Assembly (NCBI GenBank): GCA_020846815.1 | Contig: JADLDF010000047.1 | Coordinates: 1-34,475, forward strand | Origin: Gammaproteobacteria bacterium | Lineage (GTDB): Bacteria; Pseudomonadota; Gammaproteobacteria; Steroidobacterales; Steroidobacteraceae | Direction of reading: 5' to 3' | DNA length: 34,475 nucleotides | In this document: one piece after another, positions 23,106 through 32,467 of the stretch | Position numbering within the stretch: the first letter of the stretch is position 1 | Layout: each line of letters begins with the position of its first letter | The notes under the pieces: generated by a model | Seen by the model: only the letters and a program-made list of their open reading frames with translations | What the model was told of the DNA's origin: nothing | Database searches by the model: none | Position numbers and translations under genes: made by a program

Positions 23106-26100
23106 TCAGCGCAGCTGCCGCCAGGATTGCCGTCCATAGAAGCCCGGTGGCGCCTGGATGTTCTGCGTGCATGGTGCTCCGGGCCGACAGCCATCGTCTT
23201 CTTCGTCTTCCGGATCTTCGTCGCCTTCACCGCTGCCCTGCATCATCAGCACGTCGATGATGCCGTTGGTGACGATCGTGGGGCGCGTCGCGATGCCGTT
23301 CTCGAACTGCAGGCCGCTGGCCGTCTGCCGGGTCGTGCCGTCATCGTACTTGTCGTCGTTGCTGAATTCACCGTCGCCGTTCAGGTCGAAGGTGTTGGCG
23401 AGCTGGCCTCCGCTCAGCGCATCGAGGATCATGATGTAGCTGTCGCCGCCGTAGCCGCAGGGATCGGCGTTCGGCAGCAGCGTCGTGAACACGATGCGTT
23501 CGTCGCGCAGCACCGAGTCGGTCACCTGCATCTCGCCGCGGAACACGTTGCCCGGCGAGATCAGGTCGAGGTACCAGCCGCGGTTGGTGCCGATCGCGTT
23601 GTTCGAGGTTACGCGGATGCCGGATGCCTTGCCGTCGAGCGTCACGGTCGTCTCGACGTCGATCGTCTGCTGGGTGAGCTGTGCACGGCCGCTGATGAGG
23701 TCGGTCGAGGCGAGCGCGTTGTTGTCCTTGAGGCCGTAAAAGGTCTGCGTCGATAGGTTCTCTATCACGCGATCGGCCGGCTCCAGGAACTTGCCGGTAC
23801 CGAAGTACACCATCAGGCCGTCGCCATAGGCGCCGCGGCCCACCTGCGGACGAGAGGTGATCGGCTGGTGCTTGTTCGAGGCATCGCGGGCCACGTAGAA
23901 GGGCAGCGGGTTCGACGAGGCGTCCTGGTAGGCGATCTTCCAGTCGGCTGGGTCGGTGCCGCGCAGGTCGAACTTCCAGAGGTTGCCGAACAGGTCGCCG
24001 GCATAGGCGAAATCCGCGACCGAGTCGCGGTCGATGTCGACCACGGCCGGCGAGGCCAGACCGTTCGGCCGTGACAGGTTGAGCGGGTCGGCGCCCATGC
24101 CGACGTTGGTGCTGAGCTTGCGCAGTAAGCTGCCGTTCTGGATGTCGACGATGTAGAGGACCGCATTGCCCGTGGTGCTGGTGCGGCCGTCGGTCACGGT
24201 GTTGTTGTAACCATTGCCGAAGATCGCGACCCACTTGCCGTTGGCGAGCTTGGTGATCACCGGCTTGCTGACCGTATAACCGAGGTCCACGTCCTGGGCG
24301 TCGGTGAACTCCCAGAGATACTTGCTGGCGACGTCGGCCTGGCTGGTCGCGACCGGGCTCGTCACGTCCATCGCGAACAGGCCCTGTCCGCCTTGGCCGA
24401 GGCTGGTCACGAGTACGGTCTTCCAAGAGCTGCCCCAGAACACGTCGCCCACGGCCGGCGAGCCGTCGACCGAGTAGCGGTGCTGGTAGTTGACGTCGGT
24501 CAGGGGCTTGAGCTTCGCGAAAGCCTGGCGCGGGATGAAGGCCCATGCCTCCCTGCCATTGGCCGCGTCGAAGGCGTGCAGCATGCCGTCGTTGCCGCCG
24601 ATGTAGACCATCGGCTGGCGTGAGGCTGTCGAGGTGCGGTAGCTGCTGAACGCCACAGACTCGATGCTGTTGGAGTGGCGCGCGGTCGAGGCGCCGACGA
24701 ACAGCGGCGCCGAGAATATGAAGTCACCGAGAGCCGATAGCGGGTCGCGGTTGCGGAATGGCCCTCCGTTGCGCACCTCGAGCGAGCGCTCGCCGCGCAG
24801 GTAGTCGAGCCGGCGCTGCCCCGTCTGTGCGACACCGTCGGGTGCGAGCTGAGACTTGCGGTTCGTGTCGAGCGCGTCCCACGTGAACGCCACAGCCGTG
24901 CCGTCTGTGTTCTGCGCAGCGATCAGGCGGTCCGCAGGCTTCGGCAGAGCGTTGGCGGCCGACCACTCGAAGTCGCCGATCGAGCCGTCCTGGTTGATCC
25001 GCCAGGCCTTGAGGTTGCCCGACCACAGCGAGGAGGTGAACTCGGCGTTGAACACCAGGGTGTCCTCGCGGATCACGCTGGCATTGACCGCCGCCGCCGA
25101 GATCGAGCCCGAACGCTCGATAATGCTGGAGAAGGCCTTGCCGAGCTGCGACTTCAGGGTCAGTGCGTTGGTCACAAGGAAGTAGTTGTCGGGAATGCCG
25201 TTGCCTGCGCCATCGGCACCGTCCGAGTCCCATTCCTTCTGCAGATCGGGTAGGCCGTTGTTGTTGCTGTCCTGGAAGCCACCCCACTTGGCGGCGAACC
25301 ACAGCGGGTCCTTCAGCACCGTGGCGCCGGAGGTCGTGCCCGGCGCGAACGTGCGCGTGGCGTTCAACGGCAGCGGCTGACCATCGTTCCAGTTGCCGCC
25401 CGGCGGCTGCCCCGGCGGCGTGTCGAGGAAGTACTGCACGTCGCCGCCCGCCGAGGTGTCGAGGTCGCGGACCTCGAGGTAGGTGCCGTCTGCGGTCGTG
25501 CCGTCGATCACGTAGCCCATGTGCTGGATGATGCTACCGGCGGCATACGCCGAGGTCAGCGTCAGGGTCAGGGTTTCGGTGGACGGTGGACTAGCCCCAG
25601 GATTCACCTGCCAGGCGTAGCGGACGATCGCATCCATGTCGTGGTCCGCGCCCTGCTCGACGTCTTCGAAGTTGACGCGGAAGACGCCGGAGCTCATGTC
25701 CGGTGCCATCGACTCGATGTAGAAGTCGACGATCTGGTTGGTCGGCTGGAATCCCGTCAGACGATCGGCATTGATGCCGTTGCCGCCCACCGACTTGGCG
25801 AACGGCACCAGCGTGATGCGCCGCCCCGCGACCGGGATCTCGATACGTGGCAGTGGCGAGGCGAGGGCGACCGCGAAGGTCTGGACGCGTTGGGTGCCGG
25901 CGACGCTGTTGAGATCCTTGGTGTTGCCGTAGTAGGCCACCGCAGCCGACGTCCAGCTGCCCTGCTTGGTCGGCTCCTCCGGCGCGAGGCCGCGGATGTT
26001 GCCGAAGCTGGTCACGCTCTTCGGCGTGGGCGAGCCATCGTAGAGCGAGCCCGACTGGCCGATGAAGTGTTCGGCCGAGCCGCCGGTCTCGCCGTTCCAG

Positions 26101-27530
26101 ATGGTCTGCCCGAGCGTGCTGACGTTCAGTGTACCCAGGGTGTTGCCGAAGCTGCCGAAGGTCGTGCCGGGCACCTGGTCGGAATCGAACGACGGCGCGT
26201 CGCTGACCACGGTCATGAACGGCTTGGCGCAGGCGGGCTTACCGGTGCCGTAGGGGTTGTCCCAGGTCGCGCGCGAGAGGCCGAGGGAGGCATCGGGGTT
26301 GCCGGTCGCGCTGATCGCGAATGCGGCGGTCGCCGAGCCCTTGCCGGCGTAGTAGCGCAGCGCCTCGTACATCATTTCGCCTATCGGATTGCCCCACATG
26401 CGGCAGCGACCGCTCGAAATCGGGCCGTTGGTGATCCAGCCGCAGTTGTCGGCTCCGTCGGTGTACTCGTAGTTGCCGCCGAAGCCGGTCGTGCGCAGCC
26501 CGTTCAGCGTCCTGATGATGCCGGGGGCGACGTTGGTGAACGTGCCGTCGGCGGCGTTCACCTCGTCGCGGAACGTGCCCATCGCCTTGCGCAGCACACC
26601 GCCGTCGGTGTTCTTCTGATACGAGCCCGTGATCAGGCCGAACAGCATCGTGTCCGGCTCGCCGTAGTCGTGCAGCAGCCCGGTGGGCTTGTAGTTGCCG
26701 TCAGGGTACTGGCGGCAGCCGGAATCGTCGCTGGAGTCGCCGGCGACGAAGTCCGAGCCCGCCACGCAGACCTGGACGCGGACGACGTAGTCGGTGGGGT
26801 TGATCGTGCCGGAGATCGTATCGCTGCCGGCGACCGGACGCTCCTTGCTGACCCACTCCCAGACCGGCTCGCTGCGGTTGGTGGCGACGCGGAAGCGCGG
26901 CAGCTGGTTGGAGTCGTTCAGCAGGGTCGTGTTCGCGAACAGGTGCCGACGATTGGCGTTCGGCGCGGTGAGCGGCGCGTATTGGGCGATGTCGTAGCCG
27001 TCGACGGTCACGCTGGTGTAGCTCTTGCCCCAGCTGTGCGCATCCTGCGGGATGTGAGTGCGCTCGAGCACCGTCTCCGTGGCCGAGTCGACGATCCGGC
27101 GGCCGCCGTACAGAACCTTGCGCAGCGCATCGATGCGCGCCGTGGTCATGTAGTTCAGCCAGTTGCCGCTCCACTTGTTGCTGCATGTGTTGCCGGGCTG
27201 GCCGGCACCGCCCGCCGGCTGGAAACGGCTGCTGGAATAGTCGTAACAGGTCTGCGAGTCGAAATAGCCGTAGTAGGTGATCGATGGCTTGAAGCCGACG
27301 TCGAGATAGCCGTCGCCGTCGAGGTCCGAGGCGTCGTTGTAGGCCTCGTAATAGAGCTTGTGATCGCGGCCGACGACCAGCATGTTGAGCGGCGCGACGT
27401 TCTCGTTGAGGAAGATCGGCACATCGCGCAGGTTCAGCGGCGCGGTCGTGGCGGACTGGATCGCGAGCATCGACCACGCTGACATCACGGCAAGCACGGC
27501 GAGCTTGTGCGAGGGTATGCGGAACGTCAT
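23106..27530 (-). CDS. pilY1: PilY1 type IV pilus tip adhesin / biogenesis factor
   Basis: PilY1 is exported and located at the pilus tip, where it promotes extension, adhesion and surface sensing. The 1474 residues begin with a signal peptide (ends near SATTA, ~30). An N-terminal calcium-type loop DLDGDGYLD is at 69-77. The C-terminal third is the Neisseria PilC/PilY1 beta-propeller (VYIGGNDGMLHAFDAANGREAWAF), with the regulatory Ca-binding loop DIDRDSVAD near residue 1165 and a further DLNGDGEF loop. The end shows the family-typical GRQSWRQL. It is longer than the P. aeruginosa protein (about 1160), and I see no MIDAS motif of a von Willebrand A domain in the N-terminal part. An acidic run (GEGDEDPEDEEDDGC) precedes the C-terminus. 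The ATG at 27530 has GGAG upstream; an in-frame extension further upstream lacks a signal peptide. Confidence 0.95.
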   Translation of the reverse strand: MTFRIPSHKLAVLAVMSAWSMLAIQSATTAPLNLRDVPIFLNENVAPLNMLVVGRDHKLYYEAYNDASDLDGDGYLDVGFKPSITYYGYFDSQTCYDYSSSRFQPAGGAGQPGNTCSNKWSGNWLNYMTTARIDALRKVLYGGRRIVDSATETVLERTHIPQDAHSWGKSYTSVTVDGYDIAQYAPLTAPNANRRHLFANTTLLNDSNQLPRFRVATNRSEPVWEWVSKERPVAGSDTISGTINPTDYVVRVQVCVAGSDFVAGDSSDDSGCRQYPDGNYKPTGLLHDYGEPDTMLFGLITGSYQKNTDGGVLRKAMGTFRDEVNAADGTFTNVAPGIIRTLNGLRTTGFGGNYEYTDGADNCGWITNGPISSGRCRMWGNPIGEMMYEALRYYAGKGSATAAFAISATGNPDASLGLSRATWDNPYGTGKPACAKPFMTVVSDAPSFDSDQVPGTTFGSFGNTLGTLNVSTLGQTIWNGETGGSAEHFIGQSGSLYDGSPTPKSVTSFGNIRGLAPEEPTKQGSWTSAAVAYYGNTKDLNSVAGTQRVQTFAVALASPLPRIEIPVAGRRITLVPFAKSVGGNGINADRLTGFQPTNQIVDFYIESMAPDMSSGVFRVNFEDVEQGADHDMDAIVRYAWQVNPGASPPSTETLTLTLTSAYAAGSIIQHMGYVIDGTTADGTYLEVRDLDTSAGGDVQYFLDTPPGQPPGGNWNDGQPLPLNATRTFAPGTTSGATVLKDPLWFAAKWGGFQDSNNNGLPDLQKEWDSDGADGAGNGIPDNYFLVTNALTLKSQLGKAFSSIIERSGSISAAAVNASVIREDTLVFNAEFTSSLWSGNLKAWRINQDGSIGDFEWSAANALPKPADRLIAAQNTDGTAVAFTWDALDTNRKSQLAPDGVAQTGQRRLDYLRGERSLEVRNGGPFRNRDPLSALGDFIFSAPLFVGASTARHSNSIESVAFSSYRTSTASRQPMVYIGGNDGMLHAFDAANGREAWAFIPRQAFAKLKPLTDVNYQHRYSVDGSPAVGDVFWGSSWKTVLVTSLGQGGQGLFAMDVTSPVATSQADVASKYLWEFTDAQDVDLGYTVSKPVITKLANGKWVAIFGNGYNNTVTDGRTSTTGNAVLYIVDIQNGSLLRKLSTNVGMGADPLNLSRPNGLASPAVVDIDRDSVADFAYAGDLFGNLWKFDLRGTDPADWKIAYQDASSNPLPFYVARDASNKHQPITSRPQVGRGAYGDGLMVYFGTGKFLEPADRVIENLSTQTFYGLKDNNALASTDLISGRAQLTQQTIDVETTVTLDGKASGIRVTSNNAIGTNRGWYLDLISPGNVFRGEMQVTDSVLRDERIVFTTLLPNADPCGYGGDSYIMILDALSGGQLANTFDLNGDGEFSNDDKYDDGTTRQTASGLQFENGIATRPTIVTNGIIDVLMMQGSGEGDEDPEDEEDDGCRPGAPCTQNIQAPPGFYGRQSWRQLR

Positions 27531-27559
27531 GGCGATGGCTCCAGAGGGTGGAGTCGATG

Positions 27560-28090
27560 TCACTCGGGTTTGGCGTAGGTGGTCTGCAGCACGGTGTTGG
27601 TCGCGCCGGACGCTCCGGTCGAGCGGGAAGTGACCTGGTAGAACATGCGTCCGCCCGGGTCGTCGACCACCAGCGGACCGACGAACGCGAGTTCCTCGCG
27701 GACGAAACGCGGATCCTCGGCGAGTTCCTCGATCTCCTGCTCGTCGTCTTCGCCGAACTCCTGCGCCTGGTTGTTCCACCAGTCCTCGTCCTGGTCGTTC
27801 AGGACCGGCAGGATTCCCTGGGGCCGCACGCAGTCAGGATCGTTGCAGGCGACGATCGCCGGCGCGTCCCAGAGCAACTGCTCGGCGTCGCGCAGCGCGG
27901 CCTCCGCGCCCTGGAAGGCGAGGTTCAGATCGCGAGTGTTGCCCGCCATGCGCTCCTGCATGCGGGTGATCTGCATGACCGACACGCCGATCACGGTCAG
28001 CACCAGCAGCAGCAGCAGTGAGGTCACGAGGATCGCGCCACGCTCGCGGCGCGAAGGGAGGATGCGATCGATGCGCGGCTTCATCATCAT
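27560..28090 (-). CDS. pilX: Minor pilin assembly protein PilX
   Basis: This 176-residue protein shows the PilX pattern: a short basic leader, then GAILVTSLLLLLVLTVIGVSVMQITRMQERMAGN, a hydrophobic pilin helix without the usual Glu5, which is normal for PilX. The rest contains one Cys pair (CNDPDC) and a very acidic stretch (EFGEDDEQEIEELAEDP) around residues 110-125. Three consecutive ATGs start the frame; GAGG lies just upstream, so the second or third may be used. It is 29 bases before pilY1 and 17 after pilW. PilX couples the minor pilin complex to PilY1. Confidence 0.9.
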   Translation of the reverse strand: MMMKPRIDRILPSRRERGAILVTSLLLLLVLTVIGVSVMQITRMQERMAGNTRDLNLAFQGAEAALRDAEQLLWDAPAIVACNDPDCVRPQGILPVLNDQDEDWWNNQAQEFGEDDEQEIEELAEDPRFVREELAFVGPLVVDDPGGRMFYQVTSRSTGASGATNTVLQTTYAKPE

Positions 28091-28107
28091 GGGCCTCGGC
28101 AGTCCGG

Positions 28108-29166
28108 TCAGATCGTGTCGGTCGCGCGGTTGCGGAGCGTGGCGGTGGTGGTGAACATGATCCGCGGCCGGCGGTCGTCGAATGGTCCGACCTCCGTGCC
28201 GAGCATGTCCCAGGTCTGGTCGCCGGCCTCGTCGACGCCGTCGTCCGGCGAGCGCATCAGCACCGCGAGCGTCACCGAGATGACGTTGTTCCAGTCGGCG
28301 ACCGCGTCGGCGTCGCGATACACGTCGACCAGCAGGTCATCGTTCGTGTCCTCGCCATACTGGATCTCGAGGCGCTCGACACCCTCGACCAGCTCCTGCG
28401 GCGGGCGGTTGCCGACGATGCGCCACAGCGCGGGGCCGCGGCCGGTTGCGCTGTCACGGACGTAGTAGACGACCGTCTCGACCGCGGTCACCAGCGAACC
28501 CTGGCGGTAGACGGGAAAACTCGTGGCGGTGTTCTGCGGGGTCTGCACCGTATCGGGGACCGCGAGTTCGCCGGTGCCGCGGTTCAGGTCCGCGGTGGTG
28601 CCGGCATCGGCGACGGCGCTCGAGTTGGTGAAGACGTTGGCATACTCGCAGTCGCTGATGATCAGCGGCGTGCCGGCGGGGAAGCCCGTGCCGTCCGGTT
28701 TCTCGATGGGGATCGCGCTGGTGCCTCCGGCGAACGCGACGCTGGTACGCAACGGCGGCAGCTCGCTGACCAGTGTGCGCACGACCAGGATGTCGTTGAC
28801 CGCAGTGGCGCCGGGGATGACCGTGGCGTCGAGCGCCGGCGCGAAGCTGCCGTCGGTGCCCTCGAAGCCTGCCACGGGGCGCGCGAAGTCGTAGCGCAGA
28901 GCGGTGGCGTTGGCCAGGGAGTTGCGGAAGCGCTCCGGGCGGATCGGCCGTGCACAACCCGGGTTGCCGGCGCTGCGCAGGTCGCGCAGGATCAGCTCGA
29001 CGCTGGCGCGGGCGTACTCCTGCAGGCGTGCGACCCGGGCGTTCTCGTCGTAGGTGATCCGCGAGGTATAGAGCACCGACAGTACGCCGGCGAGCAGCAG
29101 CAGGCTGATGGTCATCGCGACCATGAGCTCGACGACGCTGAAGCCGGTCTGCCGCAGGCGCTTCAC
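28108..29166 (-). CDS. pilW: Minor pilin PilW
   Basis: This is a 352-residue PilW-type minor pilin. The leader is short (MKRLRQTG) and cleavage precedes FSVVELMVAMTISLLLLAGVLSVLY, with Glu5 of the mature protein present. The long globular domain is typical of PilW (about 270-350 residues) and includes DENARVARLQEYARASVELILRDLRSAG near its beginning. The start is a GTG that overlaps the pilV stop (GTGA), so translation is coupled. It belongs to the tip complex that primes pilus assembly. Confidence 0.92.
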   Translation of the reverse strand: MKRLRQTGFSVVELMVAMTISLLLLAGVLSVLYTSRITYDENARVARLQEYARASVELILRDLRSAGNPGCARPIRPERFRNSLANATALRYDFARPVAGFEGTDGSFAPALDATVIPGATAVNDILVVRTLVSELPPLRTSVAFAGGTSAIPIEKPDGTGFPAGTPLIISDCEYANVFTNSSAVADAGTTADLNRGTGELAVPDTVQTPQNTATSFPVYRQGSLVTAVETVVYYVRDSATGRGPALWRIVGNRPPQELVEGVERLEIQYGEDTNDDLLVDVYRDADAVADWNNVISVTLAVLMRSPDDGVDEAGDQTWDMLGTEVGPFDDRRPRIMFTTTATLRNRATDTI

Positions 29167-29642
29167 AGGCGGGTCCTCATCGCGAACTCCAGTGCGTCGT
29201 CCTGGCCGCGCGAGTCGTCCCAGCGGATGGTGATGGTCACGGTCGCGGCGGCAGCGTTGGTCACGATCTGCGCGTCCGGCGCATCCTCGTCCTCGCCGCT
29301 GGCTCCGGCCGGCAGCGTCGCGGCAAGCCGGGCCTTCCAGAGCGCGATGTCGTTCTCGGCGACCGTCGCCGGCGCCCCGGGAGCGGCGTCGCCGTACTCC
29401 ATGTCGTAGTCGCCGTCGAGCGCGGCACGACGGTTGGCGCGCATCCGGTCGGCGATGTCCTGGGCGAGGAAGGTGGCCTGCGTGCGCTGGAAGGCGCCGT
29501 TGCTGGCCTGCAGGCTCGAGAGCTGCATCGCGGCGACGCCGAGCAGACCGATCGACAGCACGAGCAGCGCGATCAGCGATTCGATCAGCGTGAAGCCGCT
29601 GTCGCGGTGGTGCGGTCGAGTGGGGACGGCGCGAGGATACAT
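29163..29642 (-). CDS. pilV: Minor pilin PilV
   Basis: This 159-residue PilV-type minor pilin has a leader ending RDSG, then FTLIESLIALLVLSIGLLGVAAMQLSSLQ (Glu5 present). It then has the PilV hallmark of a helix continuing into QRTQATFLAQDIADRMRANRRAA, and a C-terminal strand TVTITIRWDDSRG. It lies 19 bases after fimT and overlaps pilW. GGAGACC upstream serves as ribosome site. Confidence 0.92.
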   Translation of the reverse strand: MYPRAVPTRPHHRDSGFTLIESLIALLVLSIGLLGVAAMQLSSLQASNGAFQRTQATFLAQDIADRMRANRRAALDGDYDMEYGDAAPGAPATVAENDIALWKARLAATLPAGASGEDEDAPDAQIVTNAAAATVTITIRWDDSRGQDDALEFAMRTRL

Positions 29643-29661
29643 CGGGCGGTCTCCGTTGGGT

Positions 29662-30198
29662 TCAGGGGCAGCCGATCCGGTCGTTGCGGATCGAGCCGAT
29701 GCCGTTGACCTGGATGCGGCGCGCGCGCTGCGTGCCGCTTTCGCAGGAGGTCGAGTAGACGAGGTAGGTCTTGGTGACCGCCGTCGGCTGGACGAGGCCG
29801 GTCGCCGTGAAGGTGACGCGTTCGGCGCCGGCGCCGGCGGTCATGATGGCGACGTTGCCGTCGCCGGGGCCGCGCCACTGCTGCAGGATGTCCTCGGTGT
29901 CCTGGCGCGTGCCGTCGCCATTGGTGTCGAGGAACGCGAACCAGCCGCCGGGCCAGGCCGCGGTGTTGCCGCATTCGTCGAACGTCGAGGTCGAGCAGAC
30001 GCTCACGGGCGTGGCACGCCGGATTGCCTCGCTGCGGCCATAGTTCAGCGCGGTGATCAGGTCGTTCTGGGCGGCGGTCACGCGCGTGTTGCGGCCGTAC
30101 TCCTGGAAGGAGGGCACGGCCAGGCTGACCAGGATGCCCGTGATGGTGAGTCCGACCATCAGCTCGAACAGGGTGAAGCCGGTTTGACGGAGTTTCAT
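29662..30198 (-). CDS. fimT: FimT/GspH-type minor pseudopilin
   Basis: This 178-residue FimT/GspH-family protein has leader MKLRQTG, then FTLFELMVGLTITGILVSLAVPSFQEYGRNTRVTAAQNDLITALNYGRSEAIRR, the diagnostic N-terminal block of the family. Relatives bind DNA at the pilus tip and help natural transformation. The C-terminal part holds two cysteines (STSCESG and DRIGCP) and basic residues (RARRIQVNGIGSIRNDR) that would suit DNA binding. The ATG at 30198 is preceded by GGAGAC. It is the first gene of the minor pilin operon. No clear sigma-54 or sigma-70 promoter was found in the 196-base gap upstream. Confidence 0.9.
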   Translation of the reverse strand: MKLRQTGFTLFELMVGLTITGILVSLAVPSFQEYGRNTRVTAAQNDLITALNYGRSEAIRRATPVSVCSTSTFDECGNTAAWPGGWFAFLDTNGDGTRQDTEDILQQWRGPGDGNVAIMTAGAGAERVTFTATGLVQPTAVTKTYLVYSTSCESGTQRARRIQVNGIGSIRNDRIGCP

Positions 30199-30394
30199 GT
30201 CTCCATGATGCGGATGGTGCAAGGAGCGTTTGGCGATATCCGACGAGCGGGTCCGAATGCCCGATTGTCGGCAGCGCGGTGTGATGCACTTCTCGCCGCC
30301 GCTGCGACATAATCGACTGGCTCGCGAGCGGCTGGCCGGTCTGGCCGACGCGGCCCGGTGGCTGAAGTCCCAAGGCGGTCGAGGAGATCCCCTC

Positions 30395-31341
30395 ATGCTC
30401 GAACTCAAGCACGACCTGAAGCTCGCCAAGACCCGCGACGAAAAGGCACGGATGAACTTCGTCTCCGGGCTGCGCAGCTACGTCCTCAATGACATGGCCA
30501 ACGGCATGCGCACCGTCTGGGATGCGCAGGTGGAGCCCGGCTTCCGCCGCGCGAAGAGGCGCGGCCCCAAGGACGGCCTGGAGGTGCACCGGGCCATCGG
30601 GCCGAACGAGTATTTCAAGTTCTATTCGAGCCTGCGCGTGACCGCGCAGGACATGGTTTGGCAGTCGGTGTTCCGCCGCTCGATCGGCAGCGCGACGCGC
30701 TCAAGAACAAGGCCGGCGAGCTCGACCGGCGCATGCGCCTCGGCTCGCTGACGCTGCAGCCCGGCTTCGAGGTGCTGCGCACGGTTTCCGCGATCGACGT
30801 GCACCTCATGGCCGGCAACTACGACGGCGAGTACGATACCGACGATCTGACCGCCGGTGCGCTCTGCGACAACGGCCTGGCGGTGTTCTCGTTCGGCCTC
30901 ATGGGCCAGAACCTCGACGACATCGGCCAGTCGATCGCTGGCTTCATCCGGCGCAAGTACCCGGACTTCCACCCGCGCAAGGGCATCGAGAAGATCTTCG
31001 CCGAGGCGCGCTGCGTGCTGAAGCCGGGCGGGCTGATGCTGCACATGGAGCTGCCGCCGAACTCGCAGCTCTCGCCCTACGATGCGTTCTATCTCGACTG
31101 GGATTCGTTCTACAACAACGAGCCGTTCCACAAGCCCTTCCGCGACCTGAAGCCCGAGGAGCTCTGCCGGCGCGCGGGCTTCGACCGCAGGAAATACGTG
31201 CAGTTCGTGATACCTTCGGTCGGCTGGTACGGCAAGCAGGTCTGGTCCGAGGCGGTCGAGCGCCAGGACGACGTCGACAGCGACAAGACCGGCCGTCTGA
31301 CCGACGGCGTGCGCTGGTATTGCTTCGGCGCTTGGAAGTGA
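30395..31341 (+). pseudogene. SAM-dependent methyltransferase-like gene with apparent one-base deletion
   Basis: Two overlapping frames together give one methyltransferase-like protein of about 315 residues. The first starts at the ATG at 30395 (GAGGAG upstream) and runs as MLELKHDLKL through VTAQDMVWQSV. The second continues from 30673 as PPLDRQRDALKNKAGELDRRM, then VSAIDVHLMAGNY, AVFSFGLMGQNLDDIG and VLKPGGLMLHMELPPN, ending at 31341. The join needs one extra base between 30670 and 30673 (after GTG TT). The sequence on both sides is well conserved in character, so the deletion is recent or a sequencing error. The full-length protein would be a class I SAM methyltransferase-type enzyme with a weak glycine-rich motif I. 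The substrate is unknown. The following gene starts 15 bases later. Confidence 0.72.
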
Positions 31342-31356
31342 GTGGAGCGAGAGCCG

Positions 31357-31869
31357 ATGAGTGAAGCGATCACCGGTAAGCGACCCCTGCGGCGTACCAT
31401 CCGCGGCGGCCGGCCGTTCTTCTTCGAAGACGGTGCGATCGACAAGGTCCTGAACATGGTCGTGACGCTCGGCAGCGAGGTCTGGGCGCTGCGCGAGCGG
31501 CTCGCGGCCGTCGAGGCGCTGCAGGTGCGGCGCGGCCAGCTCGGCGAGGGCGAAGTGGACGGCTACGAGTTCACGGCCGAACAGGAGTCGCGTCTCGCGA
31601 TCGATCGCAAGGAGTTCATCGACAACCTGTTCCGCATACTGCAGGAGCAGGTGCAGAAGGCCGCGGCCGGGGTGCGTACGGCGCGCGCGCCGCAGCGTGC
31701 GGGCGTCAGGACGGCGAGCACCGCCCCGAAGACGGCGCTGCCGAAACCTGCGCCCAAGACCGGGGCCCGGAGCACAAAGGCGTCGAAAGCAACGGCCTCG
31801 AGGGCGACAGCCTCGAAAATGCCGAGGAACGAACGGCGGAGCGGCGCCAAGCCGCGGAGTCGCGCATGA
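31357..31869 (+). CDS. Unknown protein with basic Lys/Ala/Thr-rich tail
   Basis: I do not recognise this 170-residue protein. Residues ~1-105 form an ordered part: a basic start (GKRPLRRTIRGGRPFFFEDGAIDKVL), then two helices likely to form a coiled coil (VTLGSEVWALRERLAAVEALQ and RLAIDRKEFIDNLFRILQEQVQ). The remaining ~65 residues are histone-H1-like low complexity (KTALPKPAPKTGARSTKASKATASRATASK), suited to binding nucleic acid or anionic surfaces. It starts 15 bases after the methyltransferase gene and overlaps the LemA start (ATGA). Partnership with the methyltransferase is inferred from position. Confidence 0.72.
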   Translation: MSEAITGKRPLRRTIRGGRPFFFEDGAIDKVLNMVVTLGSEVWALRERLAAVEALQVRRGQLGEGEVDGYEFTAEQESRLAIDRKEFIDNLFRILQEQVQKAAAGVRTARAPQRAGVRTASTAPKTALPKPAPKTGARSTKASKATASRATASKMPRNERRSGAKPRSRA

Positions 31870-32450
31870 CACTCTTCATCTTGCTGCTGCTGGCCGCTCT
31901 GGTGCTGGTGCTGATCTCCGGCTACAACCGGCTGGTCGCCGGCCGCAACGCCTACAAGAACGCCTTCGCCCAGATCGATGTGCAGCTCACGCGGCGCTAC
32001 GACCTGATCCCTAACCTCGTCGAGGTCGCCCGCAAGTACCTCGCGCACGAGCGCGAGACGCTGGAGGCGGTGATCCGCGCGCGCAACTCGGCGCTCGAGG
32101 GACTGAGGCTCGCCGCGGGCGCGCCGGGCAGCCCGGCCGCGATGCAGGCGCTCGAGGGCGCGGAGGCACAGCTCGGCACTGCGATGGGCCGCCTGTTCGC
32201 GGTCGCCGAGGCCTACCCCGAGCTCAAGGCGAACACAACGATGATACAGCTCAGCGAGGAGCTGACCTCGACCGAGAACAAGGTCGCGTTCTCGCGCCAG
32301 GCGTACAACGACGCGGTGATGCACTACAACAATCTGCGCGAGATGTTCCCGAGCAATCTCGTCGCCAGCATGTTCTCGTTCGAGGCGGCGCGGCTGCTCG
32401 ACATCACCCGGCCCGAGGCGCGCGAGGTGCCCAAGGTCTCTTTCGGCTGA
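31866..32450 (+). CDS. lemA: LemA family membrane protein
   Basis: This 194-residue LemA protein has an N-terminal membrane helix (FILLLLAALVLVLIS) followed by the family core YNRLVAGRNAYKNAFAQIDVQLTRRYDLIPNLVEVARKYLAHE, then a helical bundle ending FSFEAARLLDI. LemA proteins have an outside N-terminus and a cytoplasmic helical domain. Their role is unclear, but they are very often next to M48/HtpX-type proteases or TPM-domain proteins, as here. The ATG overlaps the stop of the preceding gene, so translation is coupled. The family call is firm. Confidence 0.94.
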   Translation: MTLFILLLLAALVLVLISGYNRLVAGRNAYKNAFAQIDVQLTRRYDLIPNLVEVARKYLAHERETLEAVIRARNSALEGLRLAAGAPGSPAAMQALEGAEAQLGTAMGRLFAVAEAYPELKANTTMIQLSEELTSTENKVAFSRQAYNDAVMHYNNLREMFPSNLVASMFSFEAARLLDITRPEAREVPKVSFG

Positions 32451-32467
32451 GCTCGCGCGCCGCGGCC

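Noticed and set aside
30199..30394. Sigma-54 promoter for the minor pilin operon
   Set aside because: I looked for the GG/GC -24/-12 pattern on the minus strand. A TTGCA is present, but the upstream GG at the right distance is missing.
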